From Gemmatimonas sp. UBA7669 (GTDB lineage Bacteria > Gemmatimonadota > Gemmatimonadetes > Gemmatimonadales > Gemmatimonadaceae), in contig NZ_DLHL01000045.1 of NCBI RefSeq assembly GCF_002483225.1, forward strand, positions 1 to 41,596: a stretch of 41,596 nt of DNA, in the 5' to 3' direction. Position numbers and translations under genes: made by a program. Positions 30,274 to 39,014 of the stretch are shown here, in pieces. How positions within the stretch are numbered: the first letter of the stretch is position 1; the number at the start of each line of letters is the position of its first letter. The notes beneath the pieces are model-generated. The model ran no database searches, was not told the DNA's origin, and saw nothing but the letters and a program-made list of their open reading frames with translations.

Positions 30274-31968
30274 ATGTCCGTCTCCCGATCCCTCCGCACG
30301 ACGCGCACGGCGCGTGCGTCCCGATCCTGGCAGGTCGCCCTCTCGATCGCCGGTCTCTGCACTGCCGCAGCCAACGCACCGCTCGCCGCGCAGTCGCCGT
30401 CCGTTCCCGCCGCACAGGCGTCCACCGCCAAGGCGCCCATGCCTACGCTGGTCGTGCAGATCACGGTCGATCAGCTCGTGCCGGGCTATCTCGACAAATG
30501 GGCCCCGCAGTTCACCGGTGGCTTCAAGCGGCTGCTCGAGCAGGGGGCGTTTTTCACGCAGGCCTACCACGACCACGCGGCCACAGAAACGGCACCGGGT
30601 CACGCCACGCTCTGGTCGGGTCGCACCCCCGCGCATACTGGCGTGGTGCTCAACGAGATTGGCGTGGCCGATCCGCAGGCGCCGCTGCTGTTCGGACGTG
30701 GCGGCGGGGCCTCGCCCTATCGATTCCGTGGCTCGTCGTTCTTTGACTGGCTGCGCGCGCGCGATCAGTTCAGCCGCGCGCTCTCGGTGTCACGCAAGGA
30801 TCGCGGCGCCATTCTTCCGCTGGGCCGCGCAAAGCAGCAGGTGTACTGGTATTCACTCGACGGTCGCTTCACCACCAGCCGCTACTACGCCGACACCATC
30901 CCCACCTGGGTGAAGGTGTTCAATGATCGCGATCCGGTCGCCCGCTACCTCGGGACCGACTGGACGCCACTGCTGCCCGCCTCGGCATACAGCGAGCGCG
31001 ATTCCGTGCCGTGGGAGCATTCGGGTCGGGACTTCGTGTTCCCGCATCGCCTCACCGAGGACCGCGTGCGCGGTACCCACATCTTCACGGACTATCCGTG
31101 GATGGATGAGGTGACCGTGGACTTTGCGCTGGCTGGCGTGAATGCGCTCGACCTTGGCAGGGGGCCCAGCACGGACGTCCTGGCGGTGTCGCTGTCCACC
31201 ACCGATGCCATCGGCCATGCGTACGGACCGGAGTCCATGGAGCTGCACGACCAGATTCTCCGTGTCGACCGCGCGCTGGGCCGCCTTATCGACTCGCTGT
31301 ACGTGCTGCGCGATTCGGCGCGCATCGTGTTTGCGCTGGGTTCGGACCACGGCGTGGCGCCCTATCCGGAGTCTTTCTTCAAGGGCGACGACCCGAACCG
31401 CGGACGGGTGGATGTCCGCCCCGTCATGGACAAGGCTCGCAGCGGATTGGCGGCGCGTGGCGTGGAAGGCGATGCGCTGCTGCTGCAGTCGGGCATTGTC
31501 TCGCTCGACCAGCGGCGTCTGGCGGCGAGGGGTGTCAACGCGGACTCCGTGGTGACGGCGCTGCGTCGGGATCTGCTGGCACTTCCCGGCATGGCACGCG
31601 TTGATCGGGTGACACAGTTGGCCGCCCATGCTGCGCGCGGCGACAAGATCGCGCGGCGCTGGCTGAATGCCGTGCCGCCCGACCTGCTGGCCGTGCTGAC
31701 GCTGACGTTCAAGCCCAACCATTACGTGTTCACGACGCGTTACGCCACGCATGGCACGCCGTACGACTACGATGCGCACATTCCCGTGATGTTCATGGGA
31801 CCGGGCATTGTGCCGGGGCGTCGCACTGCGCCCATTCGGTCGGTGGATATCGCGCCAACGTTGGCGGACCTGACCGGGGTGGAGCCCATCGAGCCCGTTG
31901 ATGGACGTTCGCTCTGGCCGATATTACGCACACGGCCCGGAACGCCGGCTCCCACCACCCGTCGCTGA
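30274..31968 (+). CDS. Secreted alkaline phosphatase / phosphodiesterase superfamily (PafA-like)
   Basis: 564 residues from the ATG at 30274; a longer frame to 30094 would be read through the 15-nt array and lacks a signal peptide. Signal peptide: hydrophobic VALSIAGLCTAAANAPLAAQ (21-40). Zn-coordination residues of the family appear in order: D66 in TVDQLVPGY, the nucleophile T106 in ATETAPGHATLWSG, D and H in TTDAIGHAYGPES, D and H in GSDHGVAPYPES, and H in ATHGTPYDYDAHIPVMF. This matches phosphate-irrepressible PafA-type alkaline phosphatases. Likely role: periplasmic release of phosphate from organic monoesters. An AGGA touches the ATG too closely for a normal ribosome site. Confidence 0.85.
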   Translation: MSVSRSLRTTRTARASRSWQVALSIAGLCTAAANAPLAAQSPSVPAAQASTAKAPMPTLVVQITVDQLVPGYLDKWAPQFTGGFKRLLEQGAFFTQAYHDHAATETAPGHATLWSGRTPAHTGVVLNEIGVADPQAPLLFGRGGGASPYRFRGSSFFDWLRARDQFSRALSVSRKDRGAILPLGRAKQQVYWYSLDGRFTTSRYYADTIPTWVKVFNDRDPVARYLGTDWTPLLPASAYSERDSVPWEHSGRDFVFPHRLTEDRVRGTHIFTDYPWMDEVTVDFALAGVNALDLGRGPSTDVLAVSLSTTDAIGHAYGPESMELHDQILRVDRALGRLIDSLYVLRDSARIVFALGSDHGVAPYPESFFKGDDPNRGRVDVRPVMDKARSGLAARGVEGDALLLQSGIVSLDQRRLAARGVNADSVVTALRRDLLALPGMARVDRVTQLAAHAARGDKIARRWLNAVPPDLLAVLTLTFKPNHYVFTTRYATHGTPYDYDAHIPVMFMGPGIVPGRRTAPIRSVDIAPTLADLTGVEPIEPVDGRSLWPILRTRPGTPAPTTRR

Positions 31969-31977
31969 GGATTAACC

Positions 31978-32571
31978 ATGCGTGCCGTGGACCGTGCCTT
32001 TGACGAAGTGCGCTTCGGCCCCACGCGCACGCTCAACCTGCGTGCACTGCAGCCCACGGCGTTGCAGGCCGCCGATCTCACCGAGCGCTGGCTGCGGGAG
32101 CAGCAGGTGCTGGGTGTGGACGAGGTGCTGGTCATTACCGGCCGCGGCAACAACAGTGTGGATGGCTACTCCCCGGTTCGTGAGGCGGTGGTCCGGCTGC
32201 TGCCCTCGCTCAGGCGCCGCAACGTGATTGCGAGCTACGGCGAACACACGCCCGGCTCCTTCGTGGTGTGCTTTGCGCCGCTCAAGGCGCTGTTCGAAGT
32301 CCCGCGGCGCCGGCGTGAGCCATCGGCCAAGCCGGCGCCGCGTCCGGCTTCGCTGTCGGCGCTGGATGAGGAAACGCTGCGGCAACTGCGCGACCTGGCG
32401 GTGATGTCGCTGGCCGTGCTTGGGCTCAACAGTCCCACGCGGGCCCAGCTGGAAGACGAAATGCTCCGGCAGTATTCGGCGCTGTCGGCGGCCCTGCCGG
32501 AAAGCGGGGACAAGGAGGCGCTGCTGCAGCAGGCGCTGCTCAGGGCGGCCGAAGAGTACGAGGCAGGTTAA
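31978..32571 (+). CDS. Smr-domain-like protein with helical C-terminal extension
   Basis: 197 residues, 9 nt after the phosphatase stop and with GAGG about 9 nt before the ATG. The N-terminal ~95 residues follow the Smr plan: TRTLNLRALQPTALQAADL (LDLHG-like, but lacking the HG), VDEVLVITGRGNNS (the TGxG motif), YSPVREAVVRLL, and a final strand GSFVVCFAPL. The C-terminal half is charged and helical (LDEETLRQLRDLAVMS, LEDEMLRQYSALS). Smr domains act as nucleases or nucleic acid binders; the missing LDLHG His suggests binding rather than cleavage. Confidence 0.65.
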   Translation: MRAVDRAFDEVRFGPTRTLNLRALQPTALQAADLTERWLREQQVLGVDEVLVITGRGNNSVDGYSPVREAVVRLLPSLRRRNVIASYGEHTPGSFVVCFAPLKALFEVPRRRREPSAKPAPRPASLSALDEETLRQLRDLAVMSLAVLGLNSPTRAQLEDEMLRQYSALSAALPESGDKEALLQQALLRAAEEYEAG

Positions 32572-32580
32572 CAGCACACT

Positions 32581-32640
32581 GCGGAAGCCATAGGGCAGAA
32601 GCCGTAGGTCGGAAGCCGTACGTCGGCAGCCATTTATCGG
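32581..32640. repeat. 14-nt tandem array
   Basis: Four 14-nt units (GCGGAAGCCATAGG, GCAGAAGCCGTAGG, TCGGAAGCCGTACG, TCGGCAGCCATTTA) and a partial TCGG start 10 nt after the Smr gene stop. Confidence 0.78.
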
Positions 32641-32709
32641 CGTCGCTTGCGGGAGGGCGCAGCGGGCGACATGCTGCATGTTCCCCGCCTTCCGGAGATT
32701 CTCGACGTG

Positions 32710-34854
32710 ATGTGCCGTCGTTTGCCGACCCACGCAGTGGCCTTGGTGCTGGGCAGTCTTGTGACCACCGCTGCCGATGCGCAGCAGCCGTCCCCGCGCA
32801 TGCCCGCCATCACCGGCTTTTCGCCGGCCGCCTCGCTTTCGCAGCGCCAGCTCGAGCAGATGGCCATTGCTGGGCCGCTGCCCGCGCGAGCGCGCAGCCA
32901 TGCCCAGGAGCTGAGCAAGGAGCCGCACGTTGCCGGCACGCCGGCGCAGAAGCGCACGGCCGACTACGTCATCGCGCAGATGAAGGCCATGGGGCTGCAG
33001 ACCGAGTTGCGCAGCTATGACGTATGGCTGCCACATGCCACCGGCGTCTCGGTCACCATGATGGGACGGGACACCGTGTCATTGGATGTCTCGGAACGCC
33101 CCATTGCCGGCGATCCGGTGACGGCCTTGCCGCAGTATCTCACGGTCAACGGCTCGAGCGCCGCTGGAACGGGCGAGGGCGAACTCGTTTTTGTCAACTT
33201 CGGGCTCATCGAAGACTATGCCACGCTCGACTCGCTTGGCGTCTCGGTGAAGGGCAAGGTGGTGCTGGCGCGCTATGGCCGCAGCTTCCGCGGCATCAAG
33301 GCCCGTGAAGCCGAGAAGCGTGGGGCGGTGGCGCTGCTGATCTACACCGACCCGCTCGATGACGGGTTCGTGCAGGGCGATGTCTATCCCGAAGGGCCCA
33401 TGCGGCCGGTGTTTGGCGTGCAGCGCGGCAGTGTGTTCAACGGCACCGGTGATCCGCTCACGCCGGGCTATGCCAGCAAGCCCGGTGCACCGCGTCTCAC
33501 GGTGGAGCAGACCAACTTGCCGCGCATTCCGGTGGTACCCATAGGCGCCGCCAACGCCCAGCAGCTGTTGGCTGGTGTGCGTGGCACCGACATTCCGCGC
33601 AGTTGGCAGGGCGGACTCGCACTGCGTTATCACGTGGGCCCGGGGCCGGTGCGCGTGAAGGTCAGCGTCACCACCGACGCGGCCACCGCCGGCACCAAGC
33701 AGATTCACAACACGCTGGGCTACCTGCGCGGCAGCGAATATCCCGAGCAGTATGTGTACATCGGCGCGCACCGCGACAGTTGGGGTGCCGGCGCGGCAGA
33801 CAACATCAGCGGCACCGTGAGCGTGCTGGAGGCGGCGCAGGCACTCAGCGACATGGCCAAGCGCGGTGAACGGCCCAAGCGCACCATCGTCTTCGCGACC
33901 TGGGACGCGGAAGAGTGGGGCCTCATGGGCAGCACCGAGTATGTGGAAGATGACTCGCTGCGTCTCAAGCGCAGTGCCGTGGCCTATCTCAATCAGGACG
34001 TGTCGGCGCAGGGTTCACAGTTTGGTGGCGGTGGCACGCCCAGCATGCGTGCCATTCTGCGTGACGTGGTCAAAAGCGTTCCCGATCCGCGTGGGCGCGG
34101 CACCGTGTACGAAGCCTGGCGTCTTACCAGCGGAACACGGGCCGACACACTCGAACCGCCCATGGGCGATCCGGGCGGTGGCAGTGACTTTGCGGGCTTC
34201 TACAATCACTTCGGCATCCCCAACGCCGACTGGGGTTTTGGCGGCCCCTCCGGCATCTACCACTCGGCCTACGATACCTTTGCCTGGATGGAGAAGTTCG
34301 GTGACCCGGGCTTTCTGTACCACGCGACGGCGGCGCGCATTGGTGCGGCCTTTGCACTGCGTCTCGCCAACGCCGAGGTGCTGCCGTATGACTACGCCGA
34401 GTTTGCGCGCACCATGTCGCGCTATCTGGGTCCCGTCGAGCGTGGGCTGACGCAGAAGGGATGGAGCACGGCGCCGGTGGGTGAACTGGCCAAGGCCATT
34501 ACCGGCATGGAACAGGCGGCACGCGCCTTCAACGACGCGCGTGACGCCGCGCTGGCCAAAGGCGTGACCAAGGCGCAGCGCGATGTCGTCAACACGCAGC
34601 TCATGCTGGTGGAACGGATCTTCGCTCGGGACTCGGGGCTCAAGAGCCGGCCGTGGTACCGCACGCTCATCTACGCGTCTGACGTGGACAACGGCTACTC
34701 GAGCATGGTCTTCCCCGGTGTCAACGAAGCCATTCGCTATGGCACGGCATCGGATACGCAGGCCGAAGTGACGGATCTGGTAACGCGCTTTGGCCAAGCG
34801 GCGTCGGCGCTCAAGACGGCGCAGGACGCGCTCAGCGCTGCCCCCAGGAAGTGA
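32710..34854 (+). CDS. M28-family metallopeptidase (glutamate carboxypeptidase II-like)
   Basis: 714 residues from the ATG at 32710 (GTG at 32707 and earlier ATGs at 32671 and 32647 are possible). Signal peptide: ALVLGSLVTTAADAQQ. Domains: N-terminal part of the peptidase fold, a PA domain inserted at about 130-290 (KGKVVLARYGRSFRGIKA), the M28 dizinc catalytic core, and a C-terminal dimerisation-like helical domain. Zinc-site motifs are visible: YIGAHRDSWGAGAADNISG, TWDAEEWGLMGSTEYVED, NQDVSAQGS, and HSAYDTFAW. It resembles human PSMA and bacterial homologues, which remove C-terminal acidic residues from peptides. Probably periplasmic. Its stop overlaps the next start (GTGA). Confidence 0.9.
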   Translation: MCRRLPTHAVALVLGSLVTTAADAQQPSPRMPAITGFSPAASLSQRQLEQMAIAGPLPARARSHAQELSKEPHVAGTPAQKRTADYVIAQMKAMGLQTELRSYDVWLPHATGVSVTMMGRDTVSLDVSERPIAGDPVTALPQYLTVNGSSAAGTGEGELVFVNFGLIEDYATLDSLGVSVKGKVVLARYGRSFRGIKAREAEKRGAVALLIYTDPLDDGFVQGDVYPEGPMRPVFGVQRGSVFNGTGDPLTPGYASKPGAPRLTVEQTNLPRIPVVPIGAANAQQLLAGVRGTDIPRSWQGGLALRYHVGPGPVRVKVSVTTDAATAGTKQIHNTLGYLRGSEYPEQYVYIGAHRDSWGAGAADNISGTVSVLEAAQALSDMAKRGERPKRTIVFATWDAEEWGLMGSTEYVEDDSLRLKRSAVAYLNQDVSAQGSQFGGGGTPSMRAILRDVVKSVPDPRGRGTVYEAWRLTSGTRADTLEPPMGDPGGGSDFAGFYNHFGIPNADWGFGGPSGIYHSAYDTFAWMEKFGDPGFLYHATAARIGAAFALRLANAEVLPYDYAEFARTMSRYLGPVERGLTQKGWSTAPVGELAKAITGMEQAARAFNDARDAALAKGVTKAQRDVVNTQLMLVERIFARDSGLKSRPWYRTLIYASDVDNGYSSMVFPGVNEAIRYGTASDTQAEVTDLVTRFGQAASALKTAQDALSAAPRK

Positions 34855-35990
34855 GCGGACTGGCCGTGTCGTCATCTGATCAGGCGCTGTGGTCGCGCCG
34901 GTACGCGCGGCAGGTCGTGCTCAAGGGCTTTGGGGCCGAGGCGCAGCAGCGCCTGCTCTCGGCCCGCGTGTGTGTGGTGGGTGTTGGGGGGTTGGGCTCG
35001 CCTGCGGCCATGTACCTCGCGGCCGCCGGCGTAGGGCAGCTCACGCTCATTGATGAAGACGTGGTGGATGAGAGCAACCTGCATCGGCAGCTGCTCTTCA
35101 CCACGCCGGATGTGGGGCATCCCAAGCTCGAGGTGGCGGCGGCACGTTTGCGCGCCATCAATCCGGACGTGCAGGTGGTGCTGCACCATACGCGGCTCAA
35201 CGCCGAGAACGCCGCGGCGCTCACGCGAAATCACGACGTGGTGCTCGACGCCACGGACAACTTCCCCACGCGCTATGCGCTCAACGATGCCTGTCTCGCG
35301 CATGGCATGCCGCTGGTGTACGGCAGTGTGGCGCGTTTCGAAGGGCAAGTGAGCGTGTTTGCTGCTCGAGGCGGGCCCTGCTATCGCTGCCTCTTTCCCG
35401 AGATGCCGGCGCCGGGCACTGTGCCCACCTGCGCCGAGGAAGGCGTGCTGGGTGTGGTGCCGGGCATCGTGGGGTTGATGCAGGCCACGGAAGTGATCAA
35501 GCTCATCACGCAGATCGGCGAGCCGCTGGTTGGTCAGTTGCTGCTGATGGACTTGCTCACACACGATCAGCAGCGCATTGGTATTGCCCGTCGCGCCGGA
35601 TGTGCGGCCTGTGGTTCGGCGGCTGCCGCGCCGTCCCATCGTTCTCCCACTTCATCCACTTCCAGGCCCATGGTACAACAGCTCACCCCCGCTGAAGTGG
35701 CGGCACTGCTTGCGGGTCCCAATCCCCCGGTTCTCGTGGATGTACGTGAGGCCTGGGAGGTGGAAACGGCACAGGTTGCAGGCAGCGCCCATCTGCCGCT
35801 CAACACGCTGCCGCAGCAGGTGGCTTCACTCAACCCGTCGCGCACCTACGCCCTGCTGTGTCATCACGGCATGCGCAGTGAGATGGCGGCCAACTGGCTG
35901 GCGCAGCAGGGCTTCACGTCGCTCATCAATGTGCAGGGCGGCATTGATGCCTGGAGTCTCACCGTGGATCCCGGCATTCCGCGCTACTGA
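34851..35990 (+). CDS. moeB: MoeB/ThiF-type adenylyltransferase fused to a rhodanese domain
   Basis: 379 residues, GTG start overlapping the peptidase stop. The N-terminal E1-like domain (15-255) adenylates the C-terminal Gly-Gly of a sulfur-carrier protein such as MoaD or ThiS. It shows RYARQVVLKGFG, the nucleotide motif VGVGGLGSPAA, LDATDNFPTRYALND, and CYRCLFPE plus CAACG as structural zinc ligands; a conserved Cys lies in TVPTCAEEGVLG. The C-terminal rhodanese domain (about 285-379) has the active Cys in ALLCHHGMRSEMAA and can pass sulfur to the carrier. This is the MoeZ/MOCS3 arrangement. No moaD or thiS is in the window, so the partner is unknown. Confidence 0.9.
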   Translation: MSGLAVSSSDQALWSRRYARQVVLKGFGAEAQQRLLSARVCVVGVGGLGSPAAMYLAAAGVGQLTLIDEDVVDESNLHRQLLFTTPDVGHPKLEVAAARLRAINPDVQVVLHHTRLNAENAAALTRNHDVVLDATDNFPTRYALNDACLAHGMPLVYGSVARFEGQVSVFAARGGPCYRCLFPEMPAPGTVPTCAEEGVLGVVPGIVGLMQATEVIKLITQIGEPLVGQLLLMDLLTHDQQRIGIARRAGCAACGSAAAAPSHRSPTSSTSRPMVQQLTPAEVAALLAGPNPPVLVDVREAWEVETAQVAGSAHLPLNTLPQQVASLNPSRTYALLCHHGMRSEMAANWLAQQGFTSLINVQGGIDAWSLTVDPGIPRY

Positions 35991-36883
35991 TGCCAATGCG
36001 TGAGGTGGGCGCGGCCGCCTTGGCGCTCGTCTCTGCCGGCGTGTGGTGGATCTGGACCTGGCGAAAGCGCGTGGCATCACATTTCGAAGCGAGTGATGCG
36101 TCGCGGCGACCGCTCGATGCGCAGGGTGTGGTGCGCGGCGCAGAGGCGCTGCATCTCAAGGCGGACACCGACCGCGCCGTGCTGGTGCTGCATGGTTTCA
36201 ACGATACGCCGCAGTCCATGGGCCACCTGGCGCGGCGATTGCACGCGGCGGGTTACACGGTCCTGGTGCCGCGACTGCCCGGTCATGGGCGTGCACTGCG
36301 TGACATGGCGCGGGAGGCGCACGCGTCGGCGTGGCTGACGCACGTGCGTGCGTGTCATGCCGAGCTGCGGGCGCGGCATGCGCGCGTGTATCTCTGCGGG
36401 CAGAGCATGGGTGGTGCGCTGGCGGTGTTGCAGGCCGTGGCGCATCCGGACACGCCGGCGCTGGCGTTGCTGGCACCTTTTCTCGGCATGCCGGACGCCT
36501 TGCAGTGGCAGGCGCGTTTGTCGGCGTTCTCACCGGCTCCGTACTTCCGCAGCACGGGTGGTGAGCGCTCCATTCACGATCCTGACGCTCGCCGTCAGGC
36601 GCTGGGGCCGGGCATTGTCACCTCGCGCATGCTGCGCGGACTTCGGCAGGTGGCGCTGCTTGCCGAGCGGGTGTTGGGGCAGGTGACGGTACCCACGCTG
36701 TATCTGCAATCGCGTCATGACAACCGCATTGAGTTTGCGCGCGCTGAGCGCTGCTTTGGTGCGCTTGCCGTGTCGGACAAGTCCGCGCGGTGGCTCGAGG
36801 GGTCGGGGCACATTGTTTCGGCCGACTACGAGCGGGATCTCGTGGCGGATGCCGTGATCGATTGGTTTGCGCGGCATCCGTGA
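35990..36883 (+). CDS. Membrane-anchored alpha/beta hydrolase (carboxylesterase/lipase-like)
   Basis: 297 residues, sharing one nucleotide with the preceding stop (TGATG). An N-terminal hydrophobic segment (AAALALVSAGVWWIWTW) anchors or exports it. The alpha/beta hydrolase core has the oxyanion motif VLHGFNDTPQSM, the nucleophile elbow CGQSMGGALA (Ser), the acid in LYLQSRHDNRIEF and the His in GSGHIVSADYERD. The family acts on carboxyl esters or monoacylglycerols; the substrate is unknown. After its stop, a 531-nt gap contains repeats. Confidence 0.85.
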   Translation: MPMREVGAAALALVSAGVWWIWTWRKRVASHFEASDASRRPLDAQGVVRGAEALHLKADTDRAVLVLHGFNDTPQSMGHLARRLHAAGYTVLVPRLPGHGRALRDMAREAHASAWLTHVRACHAELRARHARVYLCGQSMGGALAVLQAVAHPDTPALALLAPFLGMPDALQWQARLSAFSPAPYFRSTGGERSIHDPDARRQALGPGIVTSRMLRGLRQVALLAERVLGQVTVPTLYLQSRHDNRIEFARAERCFGALAVSDKSARWLEGSGHIVSADYERDLVADAVIDWFARHP

Positions 36884-36897
36884 GATCGTGTGACTGA

Positions 36898-37139
36898 TTA
36901 TCGCGGATTTCGCGGATTGCAGCGGAAACCACAGGATGTCGCGTTGCCTGGTACTGGCTCCGGTGTGGCGGCTGAGCTGTTGACGATCTGAGGGTGGCCA
37001 CGAGTGCCGGTGGCACGGACGGATCGTTGAACTGCTTTGACGCGGATTGCGCGGATGTGGCGGAAACGGCACGGATCAACTGCGGTCAATGTTATTCATC
37101 CGTGTTGTTTCCGCTTCATCCGTGTCATCCGCGACAAGG
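36898..37139. repeat. Dispersed intergenic repeat, copy D (three core motifs)
   Basis: The core motif occurs three times: reversed at 36898-36937 and 37027-37076, and direct at 37098-37139. Between them (about 36974-37026) is the same flank seen beside copy A, GAGCTGTTGACGATCTG then ACGAGTGCCGGTG. The last two cores form an inverted pair. No ORF is supported. Confidence 0.78.
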
Positions 37140-37195
37140 TTTTTGAAAAGGACTGCGGCTGACACCATTGCTGCTGGCTGGCTCTGGAGCAGCGG

Positions 37196-37258
37196 CTGGA
37201 CGCCGGATGCTGGACGCCGGATGCTGGACGCCGGATGCTGGACGCCACATGCTGGACC
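37196..37258. repeat. 14-nt tandem array
   Basis: CTGGACGCCGGATG is repeated three times, followed by one copy with two changes (CTGGACGCCACATG) and a partial copy. It lies in the gap before the desaturase gene; the rest of the gap (37259-37414) shows nothing I can name. Confidence 0.85.
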
Positions 37259-37414
37259 AGTGGGTCCACTTTGCCGTCTCATCTCATCCGTAGTTCACCG
37301 GAGGTGGGACCGAGCGGGACAGGGTGGCGCCACCCGGTGCCGACGCTAGGTTTCCAAGGCTGTCCCTCGCGATGTGTGCGAGGCGACAGCGTTCGACCAC
37401 GTACTGGAGTATCG

Positions 37415-38188
37415 ATGCCCGAGTTCGGAAGCTGGGGAAGCGACTGGTGGAAGCCGGTCGTGTTCGTGTTGGTGGCGGGTCACCTGACCAATATCTGCGT
37501 CACGCTGTTCCTGCATCGCGCGCAGACGCACCGCGGGGTGCAGTTCCATAGCTTGGTGGAAGTGCCCATGCGCGTGTGGCTGTGGCTCACCACCGCAATC
37601 AAGACCAAAGAGTGGGTGGCTTGCCATCGCAAGCACCACGCCTATGCCGATCGCGAAGGCGATCCGCACAGCCCGGTGGTGGAAGGCCTGCGCAACATTC
37701 TGCTCAAGGGGGCCTTCTACTATCGCGAGGCCGTGCGTCAGCCCGGCATGCTCGACAAGTATGGCAAGGGCACGCCCGACGACTGGATGGAGCGTCACCT
37801 GCTCGACAAGCGCTCCAACATCGGCATCTTCTTCATGCTGGCCATCAACATATGGTTGTTTGGCTGGTTCATCGGCCCGGTGGTGTGGGGCATCCAGATG
37901 ATCTGGATTCCCTTCTGGGCGGCCGGCGTCATCAACGGTATCGGCCACGCCCTGGGCTACCGCAACCATGATGTGAAGGACGAGAGCCGCAACATCTCGC
38001 CCTTCGGCATCATCATCGCGGGTGAAGAACTGCACAACAACCACCACGCCGATCCGCACAGCGCGAAGTTCGCGCATCGCTGGTTCGAGTTCGACATCGG
38101 CTGGATGTACATCAAGCTGCTCTCGCTCTTCGGACTCGCCGAAGTGAAGTACGCCCGCGAGGGTGTGCACGCCCGCATCACGGAGTGA
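37415..38188 (+). CDS. Membrane fatty-acid desaturase (delta-9 acyl type)
   Basis: 257 residues from the ATG at 37415; upstream in-frame starts run into the repeat-rich leader. The three di-iron histidine boxes of the membrane desaturase family are present: FLHRAQTHRG, ACHRKHHAYADREGDPH, and EELHNNHHADPHSAKF. Hydrophobic pairs flank them (VVFVLVAGHLTNICVTLFL, IFFMLAINIWLFGWFIGPVVWG). It would insert a double bond into acyl chains of membrane lipids. The yggX gene starts 2 nt after its stop, so they are likely co-transcribed. A dedicated electron donor is not seen nearby. Confidence 0.9.
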   Translation: MPEFGSWGSDWWKPVVFVLVAGHLTNICVTLFLHRAQTHRGVQFHSLVEVPMRVWLWLTTAIKTKEWVACHRKHHAYADREGDPHSPVVEGLRNILLKGAFYYREAVRQPGMLDKYGKGTPDDWMERHLLDKRSNIGIFFMLAINIWLFGWFIGPVVWGIQMIWIPFWAAGVINGIGHALGYRNHDVKDESRNISPFGIIIAGEELHNNHHADPHSAKFAHRWFEFDIGWMYIKLLSLFGLAEVKYAREGVHARITE

Positions 38189-38190
38189 GC

Positions 38191-38469
38191 ATGGCCGACG
38201 TGACCTGCACCCGCTGCAGCACCACGCGTGAAGGCTTCGAACGCCCGCCGTTTCCCGGCGCCATTGGCGCACGCATCGTGACCGAGATCTGCAAGGACTG
38301 CTGGGGCCAGTGGCTCAAGCAGCAGACCATGCTCATCAATCACTACGGGCTCAATGTCATGGACCCGCAGGCGCGCACGTTTCTGACGCGCAACATGGAC
38401 GCCTTCCTCTTCAAGAGTGGGCAGCAGGAAGACGTGGACACCACCAAGCAGGGCACCATCAACTGGTGA
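38191..38469 (+). CDS. yggX: Fe(2+)-trafficking / oxidative damage protection protein
   Basis: 92 residues from the ATG at 38191; a GTG two codons upstream overlaps the desaturase stop. The family pattern is clear: CTRCSTTREGFERPPFPG, then GARIVTEICKDCWGQWLKQQ, TMLINHYGLNVMDPQARTFL, and MDAFLF. YggX-type proteins support Fe-S cluster repair and iron handling under oxidative stress. Here extra cysteines (CTRC, CKDC) could bind metal. It shares a transcript with the di-iron desaturase and ends at a strong terminator. Confidence 0.9.
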   Translation: MADVTCTRCSTTREGFERPPFPGAIGARIVTEICKDCWGQWLKQQTMLINHYGLNVMDPQARTFLTRNMDAFLFKSGQQEDVDTTKQGTINW

Positions 38470-38502
38470 TGGCGCGCTGCAGGCCACGCGCAGGCGAAAC
38501 AC

Positions 38503-38534
38503 AAACGCCCCGACCATACCGGTCGGGGCGTTTT
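38503..38534. terminator. Bidirectional terminator
   Basis: Perfect 13-bp stem AAACGCCCCGACC / GGTCGGGGCGTTT with a 5-nt loop and TTTT on the plus strand. The A-rich 5' side gives a T-rich tail on the minus strand, so it serves yggX and the convergent zinc-ribbon gene. Confidence 0.9.
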
Positions 38535-38555
38535 GCGTGTGAATGAAAGACGCGG

Positions 38556-38765
38556 TCAGTTGACGCCGGCGATGTAGCGGGCCAGACGGCCGCACTCCGC
38601 ACACTTGAGCGTCACGTGGGAATTGGGTGGCGGCGGATGCGCCATGGGGTCACGGTCAATGGTACCGGAGCACGAGGGACAGCTCAGGGGCAATCCAGTG
38701 CGGTCAGCGGCGATGAGATGCAGCGCCTGCGCAGGATTGTACGTGTTCGGTCGTGGCTTTCGCAT
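38556..38765 (-). CDS. Small zinc-ribbon protein of unknown function
   Basis: 69 residues. Two CxxC pairs (SCPSC and KCAEC), about 24 residues apart, could bind one zinc ion. The N-terminus is basic (RKPRPNTYNPAQALHLIAAD). A strong GAGGAGG lies 4 nt before the ATG at 38765, and the convergent yggX terminator follows its stop, which supports a real gene. Its role is unknown; such ribbons occur in small nucleic-acid-binding proteins. Confidence 0.7.
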   Translation of the reverse strand: MRKPRPNTYNPAQALHLIAADRTGLPLSCPSCSGTIDRDPMAHPPPPNSHVTLKCAECGRLARYIAGVN

Positions 38766-38769
38766 CACG

Positions 38770-39014
38770 CCTCCTCACTTTGAGTGCGATGGCCGGGTGG
38801 GAGTGGCCAACACCGGAACCTAAATATTCCAGGTCCCAATGGGTACCGGGCCTTGCAAATTTGTGGTCCGGTGTAACCGGTCATGAAGTCCACATCGGTT
38901 AGTCCAATTGACTTCCCGTCGAGAATTTGGCCCCGGGTCCAATCTCCGACTCGCAAACTGAAGCATTTGGGTGCACTCTTGCGTACGGAGCCCGAACAAT
39001 CGACTGTTGGAAAT
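38770..39014. other. Non-coding gap between divergent zinc-ribbon and marR genes
   Basis: These 245 nt look less GC-rich than their surroundings. Several short inverted pieces occur (for example CCGGTGTAACCGG), but no promoter, ORF or RNA gene that I can defend. It probably holds the divergent promoters. Confidence 0.4.

Noticed and set aside
37196..37258. Possible CRISPR array
   Set aside because: Units are 14 nt and contiguous with no spacers, and no cas genes are present; it is a tandem array.
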